From CALKYB01 sp964510575 (GTDB taxonomy: Bacteria > Bdellovibrionota_C > UBA2361 > SZUA-149 > CALKYB01): a stretch of DNA of 29,615 bases. This document shows, piece by piece, positions 18,139 through 23,823 of the stretch. Position 1 is the first letter of the stretch; each line of letters opens with the position of its first letter. Location of the stretch: NCBI GenBank assembly GCA_964510575.1, contig CAZECN010000032.1:1-29615 (forward strand), in the 5' to 3' direction. Below the pieces are notes generated by a model. The model did not search any database. It had not been told where the DNA came from and saw nothing but the letters and a program-made list of their open reading frames with translations. A program made the position numbers and the translations under genes.

Positions 18139-18211
18139 CGATGGCAAGTTCCACAATGTGGACTATCAAAGAGAACCCAACATTTAGTAAGAAGAGCTGA
18201 TCTTACCATCG
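18139..18211 (-). ncRNA. Intercistronic stem-loop between the needle-like gene and sctV
   Basis: CGATGGTAAG and CTTGCCATCG (minus-strand reading) pair over 10 positions, with one pair being G-U only in the minus-strand RNA. That is the strand on which the operon is transcribed. The smaller hairpin TCCAC-AAT-GTGGA (18050s plus 100, i.e. 18150-18162) sits inside the loop. There is no T-run, so it is not a simple terminator. It may protect or process the upstream mRNA or limit sctV translation. Confidence 0.45.
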
Positions 18212-18234
18212 CCTGACTCGTCAAATTAGAATGA

Positions 18235-18618
18235 CTAGAGTCGCAAGTTATTAATCACTGACATTGCCATGTCGTGAAGTGACTTCATCATATTAGTGAT
18301 GGTCGAGAGAATCTGCTGTTTCATATAAAGATTCTCCTGGGCCTTCAGCAAATCTCCAGCACTAGAGTCATCTGGTCTAGCCGCTAGATCACTAAGCTCG
18401 GAAAATATGCCGTTTTCAGAGTTAGATATTTGATTCATCTGCGAAAAAATACTGTCGTTACTCTGAGCCGCACTGTTATTGGAAATAGCCTGATCTCCTC
18501 CACCAGAGAACAAGTTATCAATTAGTCCTTCCGCTGCACCTTCCATTAATGGGCCGGTAAACTGGGCAATAAAACCCCCTGTCGCTGCCCCTGTCGCTCC
18601 ACTTACTATTCCTAACAT
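18235..18618 (-). CDS. Small T3SS protein with needle-like (SctF-type) C-terminus
   Basis: 127 residues. The last 38 (from residue 90, LLKAQENLYMKQQILSTITN onward, ending INNLRL) have the spacing and ending of T3SS needle subunits, such as the ...IIQNFR ends of MxiH/PrgI. They align without gaps to the C-terminus of the 105-residue neighbour (13 identities in 37). The N-terminal ~40 residues are Gly/Ala-rich and hydrophobic (MLGIVSGATGAATGGFIAQF), and the middle is Ser/Asn-rich, giving a protein longer than the ~80-residue classical needles. AGGAG about 11 nt upstream of the ATG supports the start. Needle or rod subunit is the most likely role; a translocator-like or regulatory role is possible. 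Assignment rests on motif and position. Confidence 0.6.
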   Translation of the reverse strand: MLGIVSGATGAATGGFIAQFTGPLMEGAAEGLIDNLFSGGGDQAISNNSAAQSNDSIFSQMNQISNSENGIFSELSDLAARPDDSSAGDLLKAQENLYMKQQILSTITNMMKSLHDMAMSVINNLRL

Positions 18619-18673
18619 CCTATTTTTCTCCTACTAAAGTAATACAATACATAAACAAAACCCCCGTTTAACC

Positions 18674-18687
18674 GTTAAATATTTAAC
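18674..18687. repeat. Palindrome at the end of the 105-aa T3SS gene
   Basis: GTTAAATATTTAAC is a perfect 14-base palindrome overlapping the TAA stop of the rod-like gene. A second related stretch, GGTTAAAC, follows in the transcript before a G-run and T-run. It could form a hairpin that partly ends or processes the transcript between the two small secreted-protein genes. AT-rich palindromes also occur by chance. Confidence 0.25.
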
Positions 18688-19000
18688 CTGTTCGGACATT
18701 CCTTATCGCTGCCATCCTGGCCTCGTGCTTGGAACGCTCAATATTCGACATCATGGAAAGAGATTGCATCCGTGCCTGTGTCTCCATTTGCAGATTCAGC
18801 AGTTCTCTCAAATCACCAAAAACATTGCCGGACACACCGCCAATGAACTTAGAGCCAATACCGGCCACCCCTTCGGCCACACTTTGTAGTGTTGAAGAAA
18901 AATTGCTCCCAGAAGGCGACGGCTCAAAAGCTCTCGTTTTACTCAAGAGCTCAGCAGCTGCTGTCATTCCTGAGCTAACTGAATTAATTTTCATATCCAT
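18683..19000 (-). CDS. Small T3SS protein, possible inner-rod (SctI-like) subunit
   Basis: 105 residues. The N-terminus is Ser/Ala-rich (MDMKINSVSSGMTAAAELL) and the middle Gly-rich. The C-terminal 39 residues (from 67, LLNLQMETQARMQSLSMMSN onward, ending IRNVRTG) are a predicted amphipathic helix. This helix aligns gap-free with the end of the 127-residue neighbour. In T3SS the needle (SctF) and inner rod (SctI) share exactly such a C-terminal helix, and their genes are often adjacent. AGGAGAG lies 5 nt before the ATG. No signal peptide is seen, as expected for a T3SS substrate. The rod assignment is inference, and it could equally be the needle. Confidence 0.6.
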   Translation of the reverse strand: MDMKINSVSSGMTAAAELLSKTRAFEPSPSGSNFSSTLQSVAEGVAGIGSKFIGGVSGNVFGDLRELLNLQMETQARMQSLSMMSNIERSKHEARMAAIRNVRTG

Positions 19001-19025
19001 GTCTCTCTCCTTTTATTGGTAGGCA

Positions 19026-19427
19026 TTAGCTTTCTTTCCCTTCCTCCGAATACCCCTCGTTATACTTTTCGTTAAAATCGAAAGCTGGTTTCACTTTTCT
19101 AGCTAATTTCTCACTCATTTCTTCTATTTCAAATTCAATAGCCGAGTCTCTCCTCAGTATTTTACCAGTGGCCACAACTTCTCCATCAAGTTCCAAGCTA
19201 GCAAGGGCACCAGCTGCAGCATCCAAAACTAAGCTTTGCCCTGGAGCAATTTTCATTAATTCCGCAACACTTAAAGTTTTTCCAGCTACTTTTACAGAGA
19301 GCTGAATCTGAATCATCTCTAGAAGTGGGTGAACCGCTTCTGCTGAACCCAAGCCCATATCCAACTGCTCTTCAATATCTCCAAAATATTCTGCTGCACT
19401 AGGCAGAGAGGAAATTTTACTAGTCAT
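19026..19427 (-). CDS. sctQ: T3SS C-ring/sorting-platform protein, short SctQ/FliN-like (SpoA domain)
   Basis: 133 residues with a single SpoA domain (about 34-110). It begins HPLLEMIQIQLSVKVAGKTL and contains the family pattern VAELMKIAPGQSLVLD, then ELDGEVVATGKILRRDSAIEF. This corresponds to FliN or to the C-terminal part of SctQ. The long N-terminal CheC/SpoA1 part of full SctQ is missing here and is not encoded next door. A charged tail (~110-133) follows. The protein should form part of the cytoplasmic sorting platform under the export gate. It starts 1 base after the sctJ stop with AGGAG about 8 nt upstream, so it is translationally linked to sctJ. Confidence 0.8.
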   Translation of the reverse strand: MTSKISSLPSAAEYFGDIEEQLDMGLGSAEAVHPLLEMIQIQLSVKVAGKTLSVAELMKIAPGQSLVLDAAAGALASLELDGEVVATGKILRRDSAIEFEIEEMSEKLARKVKPAFDFNEKYNEGYSEEGKES

Positions 19428-19428
19428 T

Positions 19429-20205
19429 CTACTTCTCCTTTTTTAATAAATCGTCTGGACCAAGTCCCAGACCTTGTTTCTGCTCATTAATGACCGAAGC
19501 TGCTAAACCCTTCTTCGGCTTCAAAATCATAGTCATTGCTCCAACTGCCAGGGCTAAACCTCCAAAAATAGCGGCTTTTCTTGGGTCTAATTCTAGGGAG
19601 TTGAAGAGCTCTTTGGGCTTCTTTTGAATTGGAGGAATTTCTTCACCGAAAGAGGGCTTTGATTCCTCTATGATTACTTCAATAACAGATAGGTTGGTTC
19701 CCACTGCGCCAGAGACAAGTCTTTTGATTTGGATCTCATCTAGTCGTGTTGGATCTTCAGATATTACTAAGACACTTGCCGAACTTTTTCTTTTATTCCC
19801 TCCAAAAACTCTGGAGCCAGGTTCAACTCTATTTAGATGGACCCAGGCTTCCAAAACGGAAGGTAGACTACTGAGTGAATTCTCCAACCTAGAAATCTTT
19901 ATGCTGTCTTGGATAGCTTTTCTCTCCTCACGCCCTGAGACCAGAGAGGATTTAAAGCTAGTGGCATTTTTATCTATTTGAGCAAACGTTCTCTTGTCTC
20001 TCAAAGAACCTAGTGCTTTAGCAGCTAACTTAGAAGGAACCTCAATCGCCCAGGAATCTCCATTAGGAATTTTCTTGGCTTGAACCCCTGAACTCTCCAA
20101 GGTTAAAATAACTCGATTCGCAGCTCGCTCGTCTAGCTTATGCAAAATGGTTTCATTACAAGCCGTTGTTAGCAAAAGTAGGACTAAGCTAATTAACCTA
20201 ATCAT
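19429..20205 (-). CDS. sctJ: T3SS inner-membrane ring lipoprotein SctJ (YscJ/FliF family)
   Basis: 258 residues. A lipoprotein signal (hydrophobic 4-15, then TTAC with Cys16) is followed by the first ring-building motif (~25-90) with the YscJ-like LTLESSGVQAKKIPNG. The second ring-building motif (~105-200) contains the conserved LPSVLEAWVHLN and a run ending LSVIEVIIEES. A single C-terminal membrane helix spans about 212-228 (IFGGLALAVGAMTMIL). This lipoprotein plus C-terminal anchor design is SctJ, not flagellar FliF, which is about twice as long with two helices. The ATG overlaps the sigma factor stop by 4 bases (ATGA) and has AGGGAGG upstream. Confidence 0.9.
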   Translation of the reverse strand: MIRLISLVLLLLTTACNETILHKLDERAANRVILTLESSGVQAKKIPNGDSWAIEVPSKLAAKALGSLRDKRTFAQIDKNATSFKSSLVSGREERKAIQDSIKISRLENSLSSLPSVLEAWVHLNRVEPGSRVFGGNKRKSSASVLVISEDPTRLDEIQIKRLVSGAVGTNLSVIEVIIEESKPSFGEEIPPIQKKPKELFNSLELDPRKAAIFGGLALAVGAMTMILKPKKGLAASVINEQKQGLGLGPDDLLKKEK

Positions 20206-20945
20206 CTTAAAACCTCCCTACTTCTGGAACGCTCAATAGCTTCGTTCGCTATCAACTGACGTAAGGAATCAAGAGCCCGCGTATGCATTCTGGATACTGT
20301 TGCTTTAGATAAGTCGCCAAGTGACTTGGCCATAGCGTCAATACTCACTTCTTCAAAATACCGACCTTGGATAACTTTTCTTTGTTTTTCATCAAGGCGA
20401 GAAATCAAGCCTCTAATATACTTCGATGTATCTTTATCAATTAGATTTGCTTCTGGATTCACAAAGCCTGAACGGTAGACTAATTCAAGCTGAAGTGAGC
20501 CATCGCTACTAATAGCGTCGTAGCCAAAGGTATCCTCTGCACATATCCGAGACACCAAGCCTTTTAGGTTTCGAGATTCATAACCAGTAAATTGAGTCGC
20601 TGACTCGGCCTTATTTAAATGATTGTATAGAGTACGAGATAGTCCGTGCTTTAAACGGGCCTGGTCCAGCATTTCACCCCTAATCCTAAGAGAAGCGAAA
20701 GTTTTGAAACTGGCTCCTTTTTCTGGATCATAACGATGCGCAGCTTCGCAAAGACCAACATAAGCTGCTGAAAGTAGCTCCTCTCGATCATCTCCAAAAA
20801 GTCGGTATTTTTTAGCCATCACCCGTGACATCACTAAGGCTAGCTCAAAATTATCCTCGATTAGCTTCCTAACTTCTTGCTTCATTTTCCAATCCCAAAA
20901 ACTAAATTTGTTCGCTCTAGGAGTATCTAATGCAAGGTGTGCCAA
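20202..20945 (-). CDS. FliA-like (sigma-28/WhiG group) RNA polymerase sigma factor heading the T3SS operon
   Basis: 247 residues. Region 2 includes ELLSAAYVGLCEAAHRYDPE (about 56-75) and GASFKTFASLRIRGEMLDQA (about 77-96), the sigma-70 family -10-binding core in FliA-type wording. Region 4 covers about 184-232 with the helix-turn-helix IDAMAKSLGDLSKATVSRMH. Group 3 sigma factors of this kind drive flagellar or secretion genes. Being translationally coupled to sctJ, it probably controls late T3SS genes or effectors. The start used is TTG with a weak GAGA site. An ATG 20 codons later (20885) is an alternative. No anti-sigma (FlgM-like) gene is seen in the window. Confidence 0.87.
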   Translation of the reverse strand: MAHLALDTPRANKFSFWDWKMKQEVRKLIEDNFELALVMSRVMAKKYRLFGDDREELLSAAYVGLCEAAHRYDPEKGASFKTFASLRIRGEMLDQARLKHGLSRTLYNHLNKAESATQFTGYESRNLKGLVSRICAEDTFGYDAISSDGSLQLELVYRSGFVNPEANLIDKDTSKYIRGLISRLDEKQRKVIQGRYFEEVSIDAMAKSLGDLSKATVSRMHTRALDSLRQLIANEAIERSRSREVLR

Positions 20946-20980
20946 GTTTTCTCAGAATTTTTTATTTAGGAATCTTAAAC

Positions 20981-21031
20981 ACTTAACTAAGTAACCTATG
21001 GTCAGATTTGACTAGCCGGTCAGATCTGACC
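20981..21031. promoter_or_regulatory. Tandem 14-bp palindromes upstream of the sigma/T3SS operon
   Basis: GGTCAGATTTGACT (21000-21013) and GGTCAGATCTGACC (21018-21031) are two copies of one palindromic motif with starts 18 bases apart. The second is perfect. A further ACTTA-AC-TAAGT inverted repeat lies at 20981-20992. The copies are about 55 bases ahead of the sigma start and 170 bases ahead of the divergent gene. Tandem dyads at near two-turn spacing are typical of a dimeric regulator binding cooperatively. Confidence 0.6.
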
Positions 21032-21133
21032 GAGCAATACATAGCTAATGGTAGGTTGAAGGCCTTTGAAAAATGACTTTTTTCACCGGGAATAGTAAAG
21101 TAGTGGCCGAGTAGGCAAACAGAAGGTTTTAGA

Positions 21134-21180
21134 GTTGTGAGTTCAAGTGAATAGAGAATCTATTTAGTTGAACTCATAAC
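21134..21180 (+). promoter_or_regulatory. Long 5' leader stem-loop directly before the ribosome site of the 154-aa gene
   Basis: GTTGTGAGTTCAA (21134-21146) pairs with TTGAACTCATAAC (21168-21180) over 13 positions. The single non-Watson-Crick pair is G-U in the plus-strand RNA, the coding sense of the gene that follows. Inside, AATAGA and TCTATT form a second 6-bp stem with a GAA loop. The hairpin ends 5 bases before the GGAG site at 21186. It may stabilise the mRNA 5' end or control ribosome access. Confidence 0.55.
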
Positions 21181-21198
21181 CAACCGGAGAATCAAACC

Positions 21199-21663
21199 AT
21201 GCATCAAATGGTTGTATACTACCTCGAAGAAAACCGTCCTATTGGAAACCTGCTAACAATTGATAGCGACGAGGAATGGACTAGAGCATTATCTCTCGCT
21301 TTAGACCTCAATCTCAAGCCCAGAGGTGTAGCTTTTATCTCTGATAAAAACTTCACCAACCAAGCAGTTAATGAAGCGAAAAGTCTGTTCGAGGGTTCAA
21401 ATGATATCAATCTGAAAACTGAGCAGTTAGAGTTTTCCCTCCTCTTTAGTCCAGCAGGAGGCATCCTTGAATATCGCTGTTTTTCAAAAATATTAACTGG
21501 GGAGAAACGGTCATTTGACGCAAAGGCATTAGCGATTGAAGGTATATGTCTACCCGACGCCTGCCTTCTAGCTGCTTCAAAACTTCACTTTAGTACATAC
21601 TGTGGCATTCAAGCTAGAGATCCTCAGCTCCCGAAGTATGAGCTCAAAAGAACTCTACAATAG
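21199..21663 (+). CDS. Protein of unknown function (154 aa), divergent from the T3SS operon
   Basis: I do not recognise the family. The protein is soluble, with mixed alpha/beta character: MHQMVVYYLEENRPIGNLL, then DSDEEWTRALSLALDLNL, a likely beta-strand EFSLLFSPAGGILEYRCF in the middle, and a Leu/Ala-rich segment CLPDACLLAASKLHFSTYCG. It has four cysteines and no signal peptide or membrane helix. GGAG 8 nt before the ATG is a good ribosome site, and the 5' leader carries a strong stem-loop. It shares the upstream region with the T3SS sigma factor gene and a probable operator, so co-regulation (effector, chaperone or regulator) is possible but unproven. Confidence 0.75.
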   Translation: MHQMVVYYLEENRPIGNLLTIDSDEEWTRALSLALDLNLKPRGVAFISDKNFTNQAVNEAKSLFEGSNDINLKTEQLEFSLLFSPAGGILEYRCFSKILTGEKRSFDAKALAIEGICLPDACLLAASKLHFSTYCGIQARDPQLPKYELKRTLQ

Positions 21664-21692
21664 GGCCGTTAGTTTTTTGAAAGGTTAACCCT

Positions 21693-21714
21693 AGGGGGAA
21701 AAATTTTTCCCCCT
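21693..21714 (+). terminator. Probable terminator after the 154-aa gene
   Basis: AGGGGGAAAAA and TTTTTCCCCCT form a perfect 22-base palindrome 30 bases past the stop. The G/C-rich base and A/T-rich top give a strong hairpin, and a TTTTT run follows at about 21724. The symmetric form could stop transcription from both sides. Confidence 0.55.
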
Positions 21715-22020
21715 TGCCTCTCATTTTTATCTTTCAATGATCCGATCAATTTTAGCCTAAACAATACTTGTAGAAACAAGAGGCCGAAATACCAAAAAGC
21801 TAACAACGGTAAGCTTTTTGAATTTTACTGTATAATAAATCAACGTAGAGAAAATAGACGAAAGGTGGCGACTCATCTTTGCCCCTAGTTCCGTTAAACT
21901 TCTAACGGAACAGAGCGAAATTAAAATATGATTTTTGAATTTACTGAAAAGAACAACCTAAGCCTAAATAACCTTTAAAAATCCTCTATCGAAGTTTGAG
22001 GCTAAATATTTTAATTTTAC
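21715..22020. other. Structured intergenic region between the 154-aa gene and the acyltransferase
   Basis: No protein gene is supported in these ~300 bases; a 16-codon frame starting near 21929 is too short to call. Two clear stem-loops are present. One is 9 bp at 21793-21801/21812-21820 (CAAAAAGCT/AGCTTTTTG). The other is a perfect 9 bp at 21888-21896/21903-21911 (GTTCCGTTA/TAACGGAAC, loop AACTTC). A TATAAT sits between them at 21831-21836 on the plus strand without a matching -35. This could be a small RNA with its own promoter, which I cannot assign to a known family. Confidence 0.35.
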
Positions 22021-23139
22021 TTAGTTTGCAGAACTTTTTGATGGGAAAAACCTGTCCCTGATTCTCATAGTCGGCACTTCAACCAAATTAGAGAATAGTA
22101 GACCTACGATAAAGCTTAAAACTACATAGCTCAGGCATAAAACAAGATAATCAGAAGTCGACTGAGCAGAATAATCGATCTTTTTCTTCAACACTACCAA
22201 AACTGGCATGTGCCACAAATAGACTGAATAAGAATGCCTGCCCAAATAGCAAAGGCACCGCCTAAGTCGACCATGAGAAACTTCTCTACTTAGAAAAGGC
22301 TGATCGAGAGCTAGGATCAGAAGCAACCCCATTAAAAAGTAAGAAGCAGAAAGACCAAATGAAAGCATCAGGGGGCCTTCCAACGAAAACAAGAAGAAAA
22401 TCAAGGAGAGCAAGAAAGCCATCACTATGATTAGCTTATAATTTTTTTTTCGAAACTGCTGAAAGGCCTCGTAATGATAGTGAAAATAATAAGAAATCAA
22501 GACACCAAAGAACAAAGAATCCAGTCGCAGATGAGTTAAATGGTTAATAACGGGATATCCCGTAAGAACCGCTGTAGCAAATCGTAAAAATATTAAGTAG
22601 GCAGACAGGATAAAGAAAGATTTTTTAATCTTAGCCCATGCATTTTGGGCAAATTTATTATTGAACCAAATTACTATAAAAGGAAGAGAAAGATAGAAAT
22701 GTTCTTCAACTGCGAGTGTCCATGTATGATTCCAGTATCCTCCGGCATAGTTTTGAATAAAAAATGCCTCGCAAAGAAATGCCCGAAGGCTTATCTTTTC
22801 GCCGATGATATTACCCAGAAAAGGTGTTAGTAATAGAAATGTGTAAAACGGTGGATATATCTTTAACCCTCTTCTTATTAAAAACCTTTTGATATCAATA
22901 CAACCTTTCCCTAGTAACTCTCTAAAAAGAAGTCCTGAGACTAAAAATCCACTAAGAACAAAAAATAAATCCACCCCCATCCAGCCAATTTGGTTCCATA
23001 AAGTGGCTGCCTGGATTACAGGCTCTGCAACAGAAATTCCAACTGACGGCAGGTGACGACCAAGGACTAAAAAAACGGCCAGAAATCTCAACATATCAAG
23101 TGCTGGCATTCTTGATGATCGAGGGAGTTCTGTGTTCAA
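22021..23139 (-). CDS. Acyltransferase family 3 (OafA/YrhL-type) membrane protein
   Basis: 372 residues with about ten membrane helices. The N-terminal signature ALDMLRFLAVFLVLGRHLPS (13-32) has the family's catalytic Arg-His in the first helix. WMGVDLFFVLSGFLVSGLLF and RRGLKIYPPF follow in the standard order, and WTLAVEEHFYLSLPFIV lies near 140. These enzymes O-acetylate or otherwise acylate sugars of LPS, O-antigen or other envelope glycans. The start is TTG with AAGG about 5 nt upstream. The gene is isolated from the polysaccharide operon, so its target glycan is unknown. Confidence 0.9.
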   Translation of the reverse strand: MNTELPRSSRMPALDMLRFLAVFLVLGRHLPSVGISVAEPVIQAATLWNQIGWMGVDLFFVLSGFLVSGLLFRELLGKGCIDIKRFLIRRGLKIYPPFYTFLLLTPFLGNIIGEKISLRAFLCEAFFIQNYAGGYWNHTWTLAVEEHFYLSLPFIVIWFNNKFAQNAWAKIKKSFFILSAYLIFLRFATAVLTGYPVINHLTHLRLDSLFFGVLISYYFHYHYEAFQQFRKKNYKLIIVMAFLLSLIFFLFSLEGPLMLSFGLSASYFLMGLLLILALDQPFLSREVSHGRLRRCLCYLGRHSYSVYLWHMPVLVVLKKKIDYSAQSTSDYLVLCLSYVVLSFIVGLLFSNLVEVPTMRIRDRFFPSKSSAN

Positions 23140-23318
23140 ATTACCTTCAATAAAATTATCACCAAGGCCTTACCAACTACTTTTATATTTCCCTTCAGCT
23201 AAAGACTGTTCAAAAGCTGAGATATTTTGGTAATGAACCATCTCAGTCTCGAAGGCTATAGTAGGAAACACCAAGTGACTAGAGAACAGATTATGTCTTT
23301 GAGCAAGGTAATTTGAGA

Positions 23319-23420
23319 TTAGGGGAACAGGAGTATTACACGCAAGCTTTGATAAATTTCCTCCCGGTGAACGGTAATGTCCTTGGCTTTTTTATACCAA
23401 TACGAAATTTAAATTTAGAA
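23319..23420 (-). pseudogene. csrA-like remnant with a frameshift
   Basis: On the minus strand the reading gives KFRIGIKK, then, after a one-base slip in an A-run, AKDITVHREEIYQSLRVILL and a stop. This matches the C-terminal half of the intact CsrA next door (QVRIGISAPKDVGVHREEIY). The DNA is also visibly similar to csrA over about 60 bases (taaatttcctc, gtcctt and ataccaat are shared). The N-terminal half is not recognisable. The slip lies at six A's (23388-23393 in plus-strand T's), so a sequencing error is conceivable, but the missing front half argues for true decay. Confidence 0.65.
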
Positions 23421-23468
23421 AAAGCGGTAGATACTAATATTCCTTGGATAAAAATGACTGGTAAAACC

Positions 23469-23496
23469 CCAAAGGATGACCGAGGTCATCCTTTGG
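23469..23496 (-). terminator. Strong terminator hairpin downstream of csrA
   Basis: CCAAAGGATGACC and GGTCATCCTTTGG are perfectly complementary over 13 bases with a 2-base centre (effectively a 12-bp stem and a 4-base loop). It starts 19 bases past the csrA stop and is followed in the minus-strand transcript by GGGGTTTTACC and then TTTTT. It separates csrA from the decayed csrA-like stretch. Confidence 0.75.
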
Positions 23497-23515
23497 AATA
23501 ACCCTAGGTGAGGAA

Positions 23516-23722
23516 CTAACTCTCAGGATCCGTACTCGCAAAGGAAACGTTACCTTTTCCCTCTTCAATCAAGTTTAGGTAAATTTCCTCGCGATGAACG
23601 CCAACGTCCTTAGGGGCACTAATACCAATGCGCACCTGATTCCCTTTAACTCCTAATACCGTGACCGTAACCTCATCACCGATACAAAGGGTTTCACCTG
23701 GTTTCCTTGACAGTATAAGCAT
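23516..23722 (-). CDS. csrA: Carbon storage regulator / translational regulator CsrA
   Basis: 68 residues, the normal size. It starts MLILSRKPGETLCIGDEVTV, contains GNQVRIGISAPKDV (28-41), and has the RNA-contact residues L4 and R44 (VHREEIY, 42-48) intact. The homodimer binds GGA motifs in mRNA leaders to repress or stabilise them and often controls motility, secretion and carbon metabolism. AAGGAG about 9 nt ahead of the ATG contains a GGA, so autoregulation is plausible. It is monocistronic, with its own leader structure and terminator. FliW or flagellar genes, the usual neighbours, are absent here. Confidence 0.96.
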   Translation of the reverse strand: MLILSRKPGETLCIGDEVTVTVLGVKGNQVRIGISAPKDVGVHREEIYLNLIEEGKGNVSFASTDPES

Positions 23723-23749
23723 CTGTCAGTCTCCTTCTGTTTGAAAAAA

Positions 23750-23819
23750 TGCATTTCTGCCCGCAGCCAAGGGCCAGACCTGAGTCTTAAAAAGGAACCA
23801 AGCTTCAGGCAAAAATGCA
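23750..23819 (-). promoter_or_regulatory. csrA 5' leader stem
   Basis: In the csrA-sense RNA, UGCAUUUUUGCC pairs with GGCAGAAAUGCA over 12 positions, the only irregular pair being U-G. On the other strand it would be an A-C mismatch, which favours a role in the csrA transcript. The 46-base loop has a small inner stem (AGAC-TCAG-GTCT). The structure ends 27 bases before the ATG, close to the ribosome site. Confidence 0.5.
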
Positions 23820-23823
23820 GATT

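Larger units (their letters stand above)
23140..23515. other. Intergenic region between the acyltransferase and csrA
   Basis: These 376 bases hold the csrA terminator hairpin and a decayed csrA-like stretch, both listed separately. Further down on the minus strand an open frame of about 65 codons ends at 23170. It reads, in part, NLFSSHLVFPTIAFETEMVH and ISAFEQSLAEGKYKSSW. It looks protein-like but has only late start codons (ATG at 23241 leaves 23 residues), so it is more likely a gene remnant than an intact gene. I do not recognise it. Confidence 0.35.

Noticed and set aside
21110..21130. Sigma-28-like half-sites TAAAG and GCCGA ahead of the 154-aa gene
   Set aside because: They are only about 5 bases apart, whereas the known consensus needs roughly 15; not a usable promoter.
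21929..21980. 16-codon frame MIFEFTEKNNLSLNNL
   Set aside because: Too short, no ribosome site, lies in an AT-rich structured spacer.
23313..23501. 62-codon plus-strand open frame near csrA
   Set aside because: It is antisense to the csrA-like remnant and to the terminator hairpin; the minus-strand reading explains it better.
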